From positions 1 to 45,246 of the forward strand of contig JAGTTR010000025.1 in NCBI GenBank assembly GCA_018223385.1: a stretch of 45,246 bases of DNA, in the 5' to 3' direction. Numbering within the stretch: position 1 is the first letter of the stretch; each line of letters opens with the position of its first letter. Under the pieces are notes generated by a model. The model saw only the letters and a list, made by a program, of their open reading frames with translations, had not been told where the DNA came from and ran no database searches. The translations under genes and the position numbers were made by a program. This stretch comes from Oscillospiraceae bacterium Marseille-Q3528. Lineage in GTDB: Bacteria; Bacillota; Clostridia; Lachnospirales; Lachnospiraceae. Positions 15,859 to 25,729 of this stretch are shown here, one piece after another.

Positions 15859-15874
15859 CCCCGCAAAGTCATTT

Positions 15875-16531
15875 TTATAAAACCTTTCGGCCATTTACCG
15901 TCAGTTTGAAGGTTGTCCCCAGAACCTCTGCGGACTTTCTGCACAGCAGCATCCGTTCCAGGAAAATTTCAAAATAGTCAAACATGGAACAGATTTTCTC
16001 ATCGATCTGCAGATTCAGTGCGATCACCGATCGATCCTTCTCTATCTTTAATTTGGCATCGGTCACCGCATAATTCACACGGTCATGGATATCAAAGGCG
16101 GCCTGCTCTTTTTCCCGCACCCTGCTTCTCCTCACATCGGTCTTATCCGCAATGATCAGGGCGGCCGATATGACATCCTCCGGATTTCCCGTGGATTCAT
16201 CGTGGTTGCCGATGGCTGATATGACCGTGATCCGATCCTCCAGAGACATGTTCGTGTCTTTCAGAAGGTCATTGGCCAGCAGCGCACCATACTCCGCATG
16301 ATGAGTCCGGTTGATGGCATTACCGATATCGTGCATGTATCCGGCGATCTTGGCCAGCTCGATCTCATGCTCGGAATACCCGAACCGTTCCAGGATCTTC
16401 CCTGCCTGATGCGCCACATGCACACAGTGCGCCTGGGAATGGTCTGTAAAGCCCAGCAGGCCCAGATTGGCGTCTCCTTTTTTCAGATATGCATTGATTT
16501 CCTTATTCTCCCTGATTTCTTTATACTTCAC
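15875..16531 (-). CDS. HD-domain phosphohydrolase
   Basis: The 218-aa product shows the metal-binding HD pattern: an upstream His (31-35 region), the HD dipeptide at 67-68 in YMHDIGN, His77-His78, and a downstream Asp in IIADKTD. This suggests a metal-dependent phosphohydrolase on a nucleotide-type substrate, which is not identifiable. The frame extends to an ATG at 16567, but a GTG at 16531 has AAGGAG at usable spacing. The best -10 (TATGAT, 16570-16575) also implies a transcription start that leaves no leader for the ATG, so GTG is preferred. The gene is monocistronic. Confidence 0.8.
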   Translation of the reverse strand: MKYKEIRENKEINAYLKKGDANLGLLGFTDHSQAHCVHVAHQAGKILERFGYSEHEIELAKIAGYMHDIGNAINRTHHAEYGALLANDLLKDTNMSLEDRITVISAIGNHDESTGNPEDVISAALIIADKTDVRRSRVREKEQAAFDIHDRVNYAVTDAKLKIEKDRSVIALNLQIDEKICSMFDYFEIFLERMLLCRKSAEVLGTTFKLTVNGRKVL

Positions 16532-16666
16532 GATGCTTTTTTCTCCTTTTCTCTCGTCTCTGATCATTTATCATACAGGAACATGCCTTCCTTCATCTAT
16601 CATTTTTCTGTATGGTTTCTGTAAAATGCACGTAAAGAGAGGACAGCAAGGAGTGTTTTCTTTCAC

Positions 16667-16698
16667 AGAAAAACCCCGGAAACCTTACGGTTCCGGGG
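16667..16698 (-). terminator. terminator of ppdK
   Basis: A GC-rich stem (arms 16674-16684 and 16689-16698, one bulge) with loop TTAC is followed by a T-run on the minus strand, about 60 bases past the ppdK stop. Confidence 0.85.
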
Positions 16699-16756
16699 CA
16701 TCTTACGTTTGGACATATGTCATGCTTTCACATGAATTTTGATAAACGGATCTGAA

Positions 16757-19387
16757 TTACTGTTTATCCTTTAATGCTGCCTGAGCTGCTGCCAGTCTTG
16801 CGATCGGCACACGGAACGGTGAGCAGGATACATAATTCAGGCCTACACGATGGCAGAACTCTACAGAGCTCGGATCTCCGCCGTGCTCGCCGCAGATACC
16901 AAGCTTGATGTTCGGTCTGGTTGCCTTACCTTTCTCTACAGCCATCTTTACAAGCTGGCCAACACCAGTCTGGTCAAGCTTAGCGAACGGATCAGACTCG
17001 TAAATCTTGTTCTTGTAGTAAGAATCAAGGAACTTACCGGCATCATCACGGGAGAAGCCGAAGGTCATCTGTGTCAGGTCGTTGGTACCGAAGGAGAAGA
17101 ACTCAGCCTCCTCAGCGATTGCATCTGCAGTCAGAGCAGCACGAGGGATCTCGATCATGGTACCGATATGGTACTGGATATCGGAGCCTTTCTCAGCCTT
17201 TACAGCCTCAGCGGTCTCTACAACGATATCCTTAACGAACTTCAGCTCTTTCTTCTCGCCAACTAACGGGATCATGATCTCCGGAACGATGTCATAGCCT
17301 TTCTCAGCCTTCACTTCGATTGCAGCTTCCATAACGGCTCTTGTCTGCATCTTAGCGATCTCAGGGTAAGTAACAGCCAGACGGCATCCTCTGTGACCCA
17401 TCATCGGGTTGAACTCATGCAGGGAATCGCAGGTAGCCTTAACCTCTGCAACAGTCAGACCCATATCTTTTGCCAGTGCCTCAATATCAGCTTCCTCAGT
17501 AGGAACGAACTCATGAAGCGGCGGATCCAGATAACGAACGGTCATCGGCTTGCCCTCCAGAGCCTCGTACATAGCCTTGAAGTCTGCTTTCTGGAATACG
17601 ATCAGCTCGTTCAGAGCAGCCTCTCTGGCCTCTACAGTCTTGGAAAGGATCATCTTACGGATCTTCGGGATTCTCTCCTCACCGAAGAACATATGCTCGG
17701 TACGGCAAAGGCCGATACCCTCAGCACCAAGCTTCACAGCGTTGATGGTGTCTGCAGGAGTATCTGCATTGGTACGAACGCCAAGCTTTCTATACTTATC
17801 TGCCCAAGCCATGATTCTTCCGAAGTTTCCGCCGATGGAAGCATCAACGGTCTTGATGTCTCCAAGGTAGATGTTACCGGTAGAACCGTCAAGGGAAATG
17901 TAATCTCCTTCATGGATGGTCTCGCCGCCCAGTGTGAATACCTTTGCTTCCTCATCGATGACGATGTCGCCGCATCCGGATACACAAGCAGTTCCCATAC
18001 CACGTGCAACTACTGCTGCGTGAGAAGTCATACCACCACGAACAGTCAGGATACCCTGGGATGCATGCATACCCTCGATATCCTCAGGGGAGGTCTCCAG
18101 ACGAACCAGGATGGTTCTCTCGCCTCTTCCGCCGATACCAGCAGCCTTAGCGTCGTCAGCGGTGAAGTAAACCTTACCTGCTGCAGCACCAGGAGAAGCC
18201 GGAAGTGCGGAACCGATCACCTTGCCAGCCTTCAGAGCTGCGGGATCGAAAGTCGGGTGAAGCAACTGGTCAAGGGACTTCGCCTCGATACGAAGAACTG
18301 CCTCTTCCTCTGTGATCTTGCCCTCATCAACCAGGTCGCAAGCGATCTGCAGAGCAGCCGGAGCGGTTCTCTTACCGTTACGTGTCTGCAGGAAGTATAA
18401 CTTGCCTTCCTGAATGGTGAACTCCATATCCTGCATATCACGATAGTGATCTTCCAGGGTCTTAGCGATCTGCATGAACTGTGTATAGCACTCCGGCAGA
18501 TCTTTCTCAAGCTGTGTGATCGGCTGCGGTGTACGGATACCTGCAACTACGTCCTCACCCTGTGCGTTGATCAGGTACTCACCGAAGATACCCTTAGCGC
18601 CGGTGGAAGGGTTACGGGTAAATGCAACACCTGTACCGGATGTATTGCCCATGTTACCAAATACCATGGTCTGTACGTTGACAGCGGTTCCCCAGTCACC
18701 CGGGATATCGTTCATACGTCTGTAAACAATGGCACGCGGGTTGTCCCAGGAACGGAATACGGCCTTTACAGCCTCCATCAGCTGCTCTACCGGATCCTGC
18801 GGGAAATCCTTGCCCAGTTCTTCTTTGTAAAGAGCTTTGAAACGTGCGATTACTTCCTTCAGATCATCTGCATCCAGGTCTGTATCGTACTTCGCGCCCT
18901 TTGCTTCCTTGATCTCATCCAGAACGCGCTCAAATTTTGCTTTGCTGATCTCCATAACAACATCGGAGAACATCTGGATAAATCTTCTGTAAGAATCATA
19001 TGCAAATCTCGGGTTGCCGGTCTTCTTTGCGAAGCCCTCTACTGCAACATCGTTCAGTCCGAGGTTCAGGATGGTGTCCATCATACCAGGCATGGAAGCT
19101 CTTGCTCCGGAACGAACGGATACAAGCAGCGGATCCTCCGGATCGCCAAACTTCTTGCCGTTGATCTCTTCTACCTTCTTCAGTGCAGCAAAGATCTGCT
19201 CTTTGATCTCGTCAGAAATCTGCTTTCCCTGTGTGTAGTAATCTGTGCAGGCTTCAGTCGTAACCGTGAATCCCTGAGGGATCGGCAGGCCAAGATTGGT
19301 CATCTCTGCCAGGTTTGCGCCTTTTCCGCCAAGAAGGTTTCTCATATCAGCGTTGCCTTCTTTGAACATGTAAACCCATTTTGCCAT
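16757..19387 (-). CDS. ppdK: pyruvate, phosphate dikinase
   Basis: The 876-aa product is full length. The N-terminal ATP-grasp domain opens with LLGGKGANLAEMTNLGLPIPQGF. The central phospho-His domain has catalytic His456 in GGMTSHAAVV with regulatory Thr454. The C-terminal TIM barrel ends with GICGEHGGDP and the conserved Cys region near residues 832-855. The enzyme interconverts pyruvate, ATP and Pi with PEP, AMP and PPi. In anaerobic Clostridia it often works in PPi-linked glycolysis. No PDRP regulatory kinase gene is nearby. Codon choice is strongly biased compared with neighbours, as expected for an abundant protein. It has its own promoter, terminator and a clean AGGAGG site. Confidence 0.97.
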   Translation of the reverse strand: MAKWVYMFKEGNADMRNLLGGKGANLAEMTNLGLPIPQGFTVTTEACTDYYTQGKQISDEIKEQIFAALKKVEEINGKKFGDPEDPLLVSVRSGARASMPGMMDTILNLGLNDVAVEGFAKKTGNPRFAYDSYRRFIQMFSDVVMEISKAKFERVLDEIKEAKGAKYDTDLDADDLKEVIARFKALYKEELGKDFPQDPVEQLMEAVKAVFRSWDNPRAIVYRRMNDIPGDWGTAVNVQTMVFGNMGNTSGTGVAFTRNPSTGAKGIFGEYLINAQGEDVVAGIRTPQPITQLEKDLPECYTQFMQIAKTLEDHYRDMQDMEFTIQEGKLYFLQTRNGKRTAPAALQIACDLVDEGKITEEEAVLRIEAKSLDQLLHPTFDPAALKAGKVIGSALPASPGAAAGKVYFTADDAKAAGIGGRGERTILVRLETSPEDIEGMHASQGILTVRGGMTSHAAVVARGMGTACVSGCGDIVIDEEAKVFTLGGETIHEGDYISLDGSTGNIYLGDIKTVDASIGGNFGRIMAWADKYRKLGVRTNADTPADTINAVKLGAEGIGLCRTEHMFFGEERIPKIRKMILSKTVEAREAALNELIVFQKADFKAMYEALEGKPMTVRYLDPPLHEFVPTEEADIEALAKDMGLTVAEVKATCDSLHEFNPMMGHRGCRLAVTYPEIAKMQTRAVMEAAIEVKAEKGYDIVPEIMIPLVGEKKELKFVKDIVVETAEAVKAEKGSDIQYHIGTMIEIPRAALTADAIAEEAEFFSFGTNDLTQMTFGFSRDDAGKFLDSYYKNKIYESDPFAKLDQTGVGQLVKMAVEKGKATRPNIKLGICGEHGGDPSSVEFCHRVGLNYVSCSPFRVPIARLAAAQAALKDKQ

Positions 19388-19433
19388 TGAAATATTCCTC
19401 CTAAATTATTTATTAACAAATTCAACCACATCT

Positions 19434-19461
19434 ATTTTATCATAATCCGACAGATAGTCAA
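19434..19461 (-). promoter_or_regulatory. ppdK promoter
   Basis: TTGACT, 16-nt spacer and TAAAAT on the minus strand, about 45 bases before the start codon. Confidence 0.65.
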
Positions 19462-19529
19462 GCTTCGTGGAAAATTATTCTTGTTTTCTTTGAAAAATTT
19501 TCTGCGAATGGCGCGTGTGAACTGTATAA

Positions 19530-21803
19530 TCATTCTTCCTTGATTTCCTCCAGCTCCCCGTCCTCCGTCATGCCGAACAGCTGCCCGTCCTCCTCAAAGA
19601 ACCAGGTATAGTCCGTGCCGTACAGCGACAGCTCCTTTGTCATGAAATCCTTCCGGCGGCTGTATGTATCCCGGATCTTGTCTACCTTAGCCTGATAGCT
19701 GCAGTCTGCCCAACGGCTCTGGTTCAGAAGCCCCGAAGCGGCATAGGTCTTCTCGTACCAGTCCAGGCTTCCCAGGCCCTGCTCGTCGGAGATCTGTCCT
19801 TCTGCCACAGAAGTGTTCAGTGCCGGCAGGAATTTCTCCTTCCACTCTTTTTCCACTGCCCGGGCAAAATCCTCATGCTCGTAAAAGACAACCCAGATCT
19901 CCTCCAGGGAACCTCTGCCAAAGTTCGGCCGTCCGATCCATCCCGCCGTAATGTGGTTCGTGCTTCGAAGGGCATGCTCCATATCCCACGGATAGCAGGC
20001 GTGTAACAGTCCGTCTCCGGTCACATCGGACTGTTTATAATAGTAGATACTGCTGCTCATGCTGACCTCGGTGTTCAGCTCATAGAAGATCCACTGATCC
20101 GCAAAGGAGGTCAGGTCAATGTAATCGGTATAGTGCTTTCCTTTTTCGTTGTAACCGTCCTCCGCATACAGGGCATCCTCAAAATCCTGCCAGTAATCCG
20201 CAATGTAATTGGCCTCGTTTCTGGACGCATAAGGCAAGCTCCGCAGCACCAGCGACCAGCCGTGTCTGCTGACAAACCGGCTCTTCTGGGGATCGTAGTC
20301 GATCACGTCCCGCTCCAGAATATAGCCGCCGGTAATATCCTCCGGTTCTCCGGTCAGCTCCCGGAATACCCGCAGGCCGTTGTCCGTCAGCTCCTCCCGC
20401 AGCGGATACGTCCGCATGGCATTGCCGTTGTATTTTGCATTCTCCGCCGCCAGATCCGGCTGATCGAAACGGTTTTCGCCGATCTCGATCCTGCCGGTAA
20501 GGAAATACATGCCCATGTAATTGCCGTCGATGTACAGCTGCACAAACCGGGTCGTGGGCGCATAATCCATGCCAACCGTCCGGGCCAGGTCATTGGTTAC
20601 CTTGTAGGCCAGAAGGGAATTGTCCCGGTACCCGGCCATGAGCACATACCGTTTGGACGCCCCCATGCCCAGAAGATCTGTCTCTTTCGCGAAATCCAGA
20701 TTATAGCTGATCTTGGGTGCTGCAAAAGAATCATTTCCATGGCCCCGCAGCCGCTGCACCTTGCCGCCATCCAGCACTGCGCCATCGCTTCCGGTCATCG
20801 TCCAGCTGCCGGATACCTTGTTTTCCTTATTTGCTGCCAGATAAGAGACGGCATCACTCATGCCGGTATCCAGAAACAGCGCCGGGGTATTCTCATCACA
20901 GAGGATCCTGATGGGATAGGAAATGCCCGCCCAGTCGGTTGTCACTTCCCCGATTTGTCCGTCGGCATTGATCCCCAGACTCTCTCCGTCTGTAAAATCC
21001 AGCCGCAGCACCATCGTCGCCTCTGTCCAGCCAGAAGGCAGTGCCACACACCAGGCATTCTCAAAATCCGAGTAGTAGGCAGACAGTGTCCGCGTCTCCT
21101 CGCAGAAGGTCACATCTGCTTCCATGGAAACCAGTGTGGCTGCCTGGGTATCCGTCAACGTGCTATCCTCCGCCCAGCGGTACCAGCCGTCGATCTGTCC
21201 ACCGGCATAGTAGGCGCAGCGGCTCAGATTCCCGTTGAAATCCTCTTTTATATTTTGCGGCAGTGCACAGTTGAATATCATCCCCGGCTGTCCCTCTGCC
21301 GCAAATGCCGCATCCGCCGAACAGTTCAGCACCTTTCCTTTTTCCAGCACCTCCACGGAAAGTGCCGATGCTTCCCCGGCCTCTGCCGCAGCATCCACCA
21401 CCGCCACGTTGCAGACCACACCGCTGATCCCGGCCTTTACCTCCGGCGCTTCCCTGCGGATCAGGCCGGAATTGCGGATGCTGTGTCCGTTGCCGTCAAA
21501 GATCCCGGCAAACACCACACCTTCCAGCCCCCAGTCGGTCTCTTTTCCTTCCAGATCAATATCCGCCTGCAGGTTCACATACTGGCCGTCATAAGTATCC
21601 CCGGCCCGCAGACTTTCCACAAAGGCAAGATAATCCTCCGCAGACCAGATCTGCGTGATGCGGGTATTCGTCTCCCCGGTATCACCCAGCCGGGGAAACA
21701 CCCATTTTTTCAGGCAGACAACCGCCGCTCCCACCAGAAGGGAACAGCACAGCACATAGGCGATTTTTCTCTGCCGGTGATTTTTGTTTTTCTCTCCTGT
21801 CAA
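19530..21803 (-). CDS. CotH-kinase-domain protein with membrane anchor
   Basis: The product is ~757 aa. A short basic head is followed by one membrane span (IAYVLCCSLLVGAAVV) and ~300 residues of beta-rich extracytoplasmic sequence, including a GLUG/adhesin-like stretch (FDGNGHSIRN). The CotH kinase domain follows, with RLRGHGNDS, an ERDVIDYD segment and PWDMEHAL. CotH of Bacillus is an atypical kinase of spore-coat proteins; membrane-anchored relatives occur in many Clostridia with unknown targets. The frame is open to a GTG at 21875 without a binding site. A TTG at 21803 has AAGGAG eight bases upstream and keeps a compact signal anchor, so I prefer it. It follows glyS in the same direction. 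Confidence 0.8.
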   Translation of the reverse strand: MTGEKNKNHRQRKIAYVLCCSLLVGAAVVCLKKWVFPRLGDTGETNTRITQIWSAEDYLAFVESLRAGDTYDGQYVNLQADIDLEGKETDWGLEGVVFAGIFDGNGHSIRNSGLIRREAPEVKAGISGVVCNVAVVDAAAEAGEASALSVEVLEKGKVLNCSADAAFAAEGQPGMIFNCALPQNIKEDFNGNLSRCAYYAGGQIDGWYRWAEDSTLTDTQAATLVSMEADVTFCEETRTLSAYYSDFENAWCVALPSGWTEATMVLRLDFTDGESLGINADGQIGEVTTDWAGISYPIRILCDENTPALFLDTGMSDAVSYLAANKENKVSGSWTMTGSDGAVLDGGKVQRLRGHGNDSFAAPKISYNLDFAKETDLLGMGASKRYVLMAGYRDNSLLAYKVTNDLARTVGMDYAPTTRFVQLYIDGNYMGMYFLTGRIEIGENRFDQPDLAAENAKYNGNAMRTYPLREELTDNGLRVFRELTGEPEDITGGYILERDVIDYDPQKSRFVSRHGWSLVLRSLPYASRNEANYIADYWQDFEDALYAEDGYNEKGKHYTDYIDLTSFADQWIFYELNTEVSMSSSIYYYKQSDVTGDGLLHACYPWDMEHALRSTNHITAGWIGRPNFGRGSLEEIWVVFYEHEDFARAVEKEWKEKFLPALNTSVAEGQISDEQGLGSLDWYEKTYAASGLLNQSRWADCSYQAKVDKIRDTYSRRKDFMTKELSLYGTDYTWFFEEDGQLFGMTEDGELEEIKEE

Positions 21804-21905
21804 ATTGTCCTCTCCTTCTTTGCATGCCATGTAGAAGGAAGGGACAGCATCTGTCACCAGAAAACTGCCCCTCACATCGGTTGTTTCTATCGTTCTTTAT
21901 TCTAA

Positions 21906-23294
21906 TCAGAATGTAAATTTGTCCTCAAAATATGCCTTCAGATCCTCGATCTTCACACGCTCCTGTGCCATGGAATCACGGTCACGGATCGTCACCGCAC
22001 CGTCTGTCTCGGACTCAAAGTCATAGGTCACACAGAACGGGGTTCCGATCTCATCCTGTCTGCGGTACCGTTTTCCGATATTGCCGCGGTCATCAAACTC
22101 GCAGTTGTAGCGTTTGGACAGCTCGGCAAATACCTTCTCCGCGCCCTCATTCAGCTTCTTGGACAGCGGCAGGACACCGATCTTCACCGGAGCCAGTGCC
22201 GGATGGAAATGAAGCACGGTACGCTTGTCTCCGCCTTCCAGCTCTTCCTCATCGTAAGCAGCACACAGGAATGCCAGAACCACACGGTCAGCACCCAGAG
22301 ACGGCTCGATGACATAAGGGATGTATTTTTCCTTCTTCTCATCATCAAAGTAAGACATATCCTCACCGGATACATTCTGATGCTGGGTCAGGTCATAATC
22401 GGTACGGTCTGCAATGCCCCAGAGCTCGCCCCAGCCGAAGGGGAACTTGAACTCCAGGTCGGTGGTTGCCTTACTGTAGAAGCAAAGCTCCTCCGGAGAA
22501 TGGTCTCTCGCACGCATCTCATCATCGCGGATGCCTAAGTTTTTCAGCCAGTCGATGCAGTATTTCTTCCAGTATGCGAACCACTCCAGATCGGTGCCGG
22601 GCTCACAGAAGAACTCCAGCTCCATCTGCTCAAACTCTCTCGTCCGGAAGGTAAAGTTACCCGGTGTGATCTCATTACGGAAGGATTTACCGATCTGGCC
22701 GATACCGAAGGGGATCTTCTTCCGGGAAGTTCTCTGTACATTCTTGAAGTTTACGAAAATACCCTGTGCGGTCTCGGGACGTAAGTATACGGTATTCTTT
22801 GCATCCTCGGTAACGCCCTGGAACGTCTTGAACATCAGGTTGAACTGACGGATGTCTGTAAAATTATGTGCACCGCAGGACGGACACTTGATGCCCTTCT
22901 CCTCGATATAATTCTTCATCTGCTCCTGGGACCAGGCATCAATGCTGCCCTCCACGGCAATGCCGTTGGCCTCATTGTAATCCTCGATGAGCTTGTCTGC
23001 ACGGAAACGCTCATGGCATTCCTTACAGTCCATCAGCGGATCGGAGAATCCGCCCAGATGTCCGGATGCCACCCATGTCTGCGGGTTCATGAGGATCGCA
23101 CAGTCCACACCCACGTTGTACGGGTTCTCCATGACGAACTTCTGCCACCATGCCCGCTTTACGTTGTTCTTCAGCTCCACACCCAGATTGCCGTAATCCC
23201 ATGTATTGGCAAGTCCGCCGTAAATCTCGGAACCGGGATAAACGAAACCTCTGGCCTTGGCCAGTGCTACAATCTTGTCCATTGTCTTTTCCAT
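21906..23294 (-). CDS. glyS: glycyl-tRNA synthetase (single-chain, dimeric type)
   Basis: The 462-aa class II synthetase is of the eukaryote/Gram-positive type, not the bacterial alpha2beta2 form. It opens with [20 protein letters not shown]. Motif 2 lies around [25 protein letters not shown], and motif 3 is GLGADR-like ([14 protein letters not shown]). A C-terminal anticodon-binding domain starts near [11 protein letters not shown]. It charges tRNA-Gly, including the tRNA-Gly(CCC) encoded at 2526-2596. It lies 27 bases after a lipoprotein gene and shares its promoter; no T-box leader is present. Confidence 0.97.
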   Translation of the reverse strand: MEKTMDKIVALAKARGFVYPGSEIYGGLANTWDYGNLGVELKNNVKRAWWQKFVMENPYNVGVDCAILMNPQTWVASGHLGGFSDPLMDCKECHERFRADKLIEDYNEANGIAVEGSIDAWSQEQMKNYIEEKGIKCPSCGAHNFTDIRQFNLMFKTFQGVTEDAKNTVYLRPETAQGIFVNFKNVQRTSRKKIPFGIGQIGKSFRNEITPGNFTFRTREFEQMELEFFCEPGTDLEWFAYWKKYCIDWLKNLGIRDDEMRARDHSPEELCFYSKATTDLEFKFPFGWGELWGIADRTDYDLTQHQNVSGEDMSYFDDEKKEKYIPYVIEPSLGADRVVLAFLCAAYDEEELEGGDKRTVLHFHPALAPVKIGVLPLSKKLNEGAEKVFAELSKRYNCEFDDRGNIGKRYRRQDEIGTPFCVTYDFESETDGAVTIRDRDSMAQERVKIEDLKAYFEDKFTF

Positions 23295-23321
23295 ACTTCT
23301 ATCTCCTCTTAATATTTGTGT

Positions 23322-23906
23322 TTATTTTTCATAAATAATATAAGCCAGCCCGGTGGCATCCTCGTTCACTCTCGCCAGCTTCTCGCCTTCGATACTCACG
23401 TTATTGCTGACATAGGCGATCTTTCCCGCCGTCTGCACAACGATCTTCTCTTCCAGAAGGATCACATAATAATCCCCTTCTATCTGATCCAGCGTCAGTG
23501 TCTCCGATCCGTCCCGACCGGTAAACGTCACGTTCGCTCCGTAATTCTTCCCCTGAATATCCGCCAGCTTCCCGGCAAAAAACTGCACGTCATTGAAATG
23601 CGCATAGTCCGCCCAGTCCGCGTAATTCATGATCACTTTCACCTGTCCGCCGCTCACCTTGAAGCTGTCCACTTCGATGCTGTTCTTCCCGTTCTCGCCG
23701 TTGTATTCCGCGACGTCCTGTTCCAGCATTCCCTGAAGTTCGTCCGCATCATAATAGTCCTTATCAAAGGATTCCACGATCGCGCCGAGCACCTGGCCCT
23801 TCTTATTCACATACACCGCGTCTTCCTCTGCGCTGAACTTCATGGAACAACCGCCAAGCATCACTGCGGAAATGCCCAGAAGCATCAGGCTCTTCCACTT
23901 TCTCAT
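23322..23906 (-). CDS. small lipoprotein of unknown function
   Basis: The 194-aa product has a lipoprotein signal (SLMLLGISAVMLGGC, Cys20). The mature part is mixed alpha/beta with no known motif. Proteins of this kind recur in Lachnospiraceae, but I cannot name a family. A good promoter overlaps the recO 3' end. glyS follows after 27 bases, so the synthetase depends on this promoter. Confidence 0.75.
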   Translation of the reverse strand: MRKWKSLMLLGISAVMLGGCSMKFSAEEDAVYVNKKGQVLGAIVESFDKDYYDADELQGMLEQDVAEYNGENGKNSIEVDSFKVSGGQVKVIMNYADWADYAHFNDVQFFAGKLADIQGKNYGANVTFTGRDGSETLTLDQIEGDYYVILLEEKIVVQTAGKIAYVSNNVSIEGEKLARVNEDATGLAYIIYEK

Positions 23907-23944
23907 CTGTTGGCCTCCAGTCCATTGTTGGTCTAATCCAATTT

Positions 23945-23973
23945 ATTATACAGGTATTATTTTATATTTTCAA
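23945..23973 (-). promoter_or_regulatory. promoter of the lipoprotein-glyS unit
   Basis: TTGAAA, 17-nt spacer and perfect TATAAT on the minus strand, overlapping the last codons of recO. Confidence 0.7.
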
Positions 23974-24712
23974 CCATCATCTGTAAAATATCCAGTGTTT
24001 TGAACTTTTTGTCCACATACCGGTCAAAGTGCCGGTTCATGACCATGGAAAGCTCTCCCAGCACCTGTTCGGTCACCCGAAACGTATACAGCTTTTCGAT
24101 GGGGGAACAGATGATATACTGCATGGTATACACTGTGGAGCCCCCGATGGTGATGCCGTCGGCTACCTTCGGCGCGCAGGTATGGCATACCGCGCCGCCC
24201 CTGACGGCAGAGTACATGACAAGATTCTGTTCCTTATGGCACAGGCAGCAATGGAACATATCCGGATATTCCCCGTTGATGACCAGCATTTTCAGTTCAA
24301 AGATCCGGCGGATCAGCGCCCGGTCCAGGGCAGGCTTCATCAGCGCCCGGAAAGTCTGGTACAGAAGGCGCAGCATCTCCAGTGCCTCTGCATTTTCCTG
24401 GCTGTAATACTCCGCTAGTTCCAGAAAATAAAAACCATAGCAGGCTCCTTCCACATCCCCGGCCAGTTCCCGGAAATAATTGGAAATCTCGGTCTGCACC
24501 AGGGTATAGGAGGAACGCCCTTCATATACATGAAACTGTCCGAAGGCAAACGGGTTCGTCCCGGCCAGCAGCGGGCTGTTCTGCCGTCTCGCGCCCCTGG
24601 CAAAGGCCGAAATCTTTCCCCGCTCCCGCGTCAGGATCACCACCCGCTTATCATGTTCGCCGATGGGCTGGGCAGAAATCACCATCCCCATCAGGGCAAT
24701 CGTCTGATCCAT
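23957..24712 (-). CDS. recO: DNA repair protein RecO
   Basis: The 251-aa product has the N-terminal OB-fold start (GMVISAQPIGEHDKRVVILTRERGKISAFARGAR). The four-Cys zinc site comes in two pairs (CCLCHKE and CHTC). RecO loads RecA with RecR and anneals strands in RecF-pathway repair. It starts three bases after the era stop, a common era-recO pairing in Firmicutes. Confidence 0.96.
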   Translation of the reverse strand: MDQTIALMGMVISAQPIGEHDKRVVILTRERGKISAFARGARRQNSPLLAGTNPFAFGQFHVYEGRSSYTLVQTEISNYFRELAGDVEGACYGFYFLELAEYYSQENAEALEMLRLLYQTFRALMKPALDRALIRRIFELKMLVINGEYPDMFHCCLCHKEQNLVMYSAVRGGAVCHTCAPKVADGITIGGSTVYTMQYIICSPIEKLYTFRVTEQVLGELSMVMNRHFDRYVDKKFKTLDILQMMVENIK

Positions 24713-24715
24713 AGA

Positions 24716-25621
24716 TTAAATTTCCTTCTTGTCATAGCCGAAGTTCTTGATGAGGAAATCGCTTTCCCGCCAGTCCTTCTTCACCTTCACCCACAGCTGC
24801 AGGTTGACCTTACACTCCAGCATCTGCTCGATCTCATAGCGGGCAGCACTGCCGATTTTTTTCAACATGGCACCCTGTTTGCCGATGATAATGCCCTTGT
24901 GGGACTCTTTTTCACACACGATGGTGGCAGAAATGTCTGCCATCTTGCCGCCTTTGCGGAACTTCATCTGGTCGATGGACACCGCAATGCCGTGAGGGAT
25001 CTCTTCATCCAGACACCGAAGTGCCTTCTCCCGGATGAGCTCCGACACGATCTGGCGCTGGGGCTGATCCGTCACCGTATCCTCGTCATAAAACTGCGGC
25101 CCGTAGGGCAGATATTTGAAGATCACATCCAGAAGCTTGTCCGTATTCGTCCCCTTCAGGGCAGATACCGGCACGATCTCCGCAAAATCCAGGATCTTGC
25201 GGTAGGCATCGATGAAGGCCAGGATCTCCTCCTTTTTCACCGTATCTACCTTATTGATCACCAGGATCACCGGTGTCTTCACCGTGGACAGCTGTTTGGC
25301 AATGTGCTGCTCCCCGGCGCCGATGAAGGTGGTCGGCTCCACCAGCCAGAGCACCGCGTCCACCTCATTGACCGTGCGCTCCGCCACGTTGACCATATAT
25401 TCTCCCAGCTTGTTTTTCGCCTTATGGATACCCGGTGTGTCCACAAACACGATCTGTCCCTTTTCACAGGTGTAAACCGTCTGGATCCGGTTTCTCGTTG
25501 TCTGGGGCTTGTTGGATGTGATGGCGATCTTCTGACCGATGAGATGGTTCATCAGTGTGGACTTTCCCACATTCGGTCTGCCGATCAGCGTCACAAACCC
25601 CGATTTATACTGTTCGTTCAT
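24716..25621 (-). CDS. era: GTPase Era, ribosome biogenesis
   Basis: The 301-aa product has G1 GRPNVGKST, the effector T in TTRNRI, G3 DTPGIHK, G4 NKVD and G5 SALKG. A C-terminal KH domain carries VIGKQGAMLKKIG-type sequence. Era binds the 3' end of 16S rRNA and helps mature the 30S subunit. The start has GGGAGG. A strong inverted repeat lies between it and the M16 peptidase gene upstream. Confidence 0.97.
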   Translation of the reverse strand: MNEQYKSGFVTLIGRPNVGKSTLMNHLIGQKIAITSNKPQTTRNRIQTVYTCEKGQIVFVDTPGIHKAKNKLGEYMVNVAERTVNEVDAVLWLVEPTTFIGAGEQHIAKQLSTVKTPVILVINKVDTVKKEEILAFIDAYRKILDFAEIVPVSALKGTNTDKLLDVIFKYLPYGPQFYDEDTVTDQPQRQIVSELIREKALRCLDEEIPHGIAVSIDQMKFRKGGKMADISATIVCEKESHKGIIIGKQGAMLKKIGSAARYEIEQMLECKVNLQLWVKVKKDWRESDFLIKNFGYDKKEI

Positions 25622-25687
25622 TCTTTTCCTCCCATGCTGCCTTTCTGTTTGCTATCTGTCAGGCAGGTATTTCCGTTTTTATCTTCT

Positions 25688-25718
25688 CATCCTGCACAGT
25701 GTCTCCGTGTGCAGGATG
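25688..25718. repeat. perfect 11-bp inverted repeat between the M16C peptidase gene and era
   Basis: CATCCTGCACA and TGTGCAGGATG are separated by 9 nt. It follows the peptidase stop by about 12 bases. No T-run follows on either strand, so it may be an mRNA 3'-end stabiliser or a weak terminator. Confidence 0.6.
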
Positions 25719-25729
25719 CTGTCTGTGCG

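Noticed and set aside
23295..23321. A T-box riboswitch upstream of glyS
   Set aside because: The gap to the preceding lipoprotein gene is only 27 bases, and no T-box or specifier stem is seen before that gene either.
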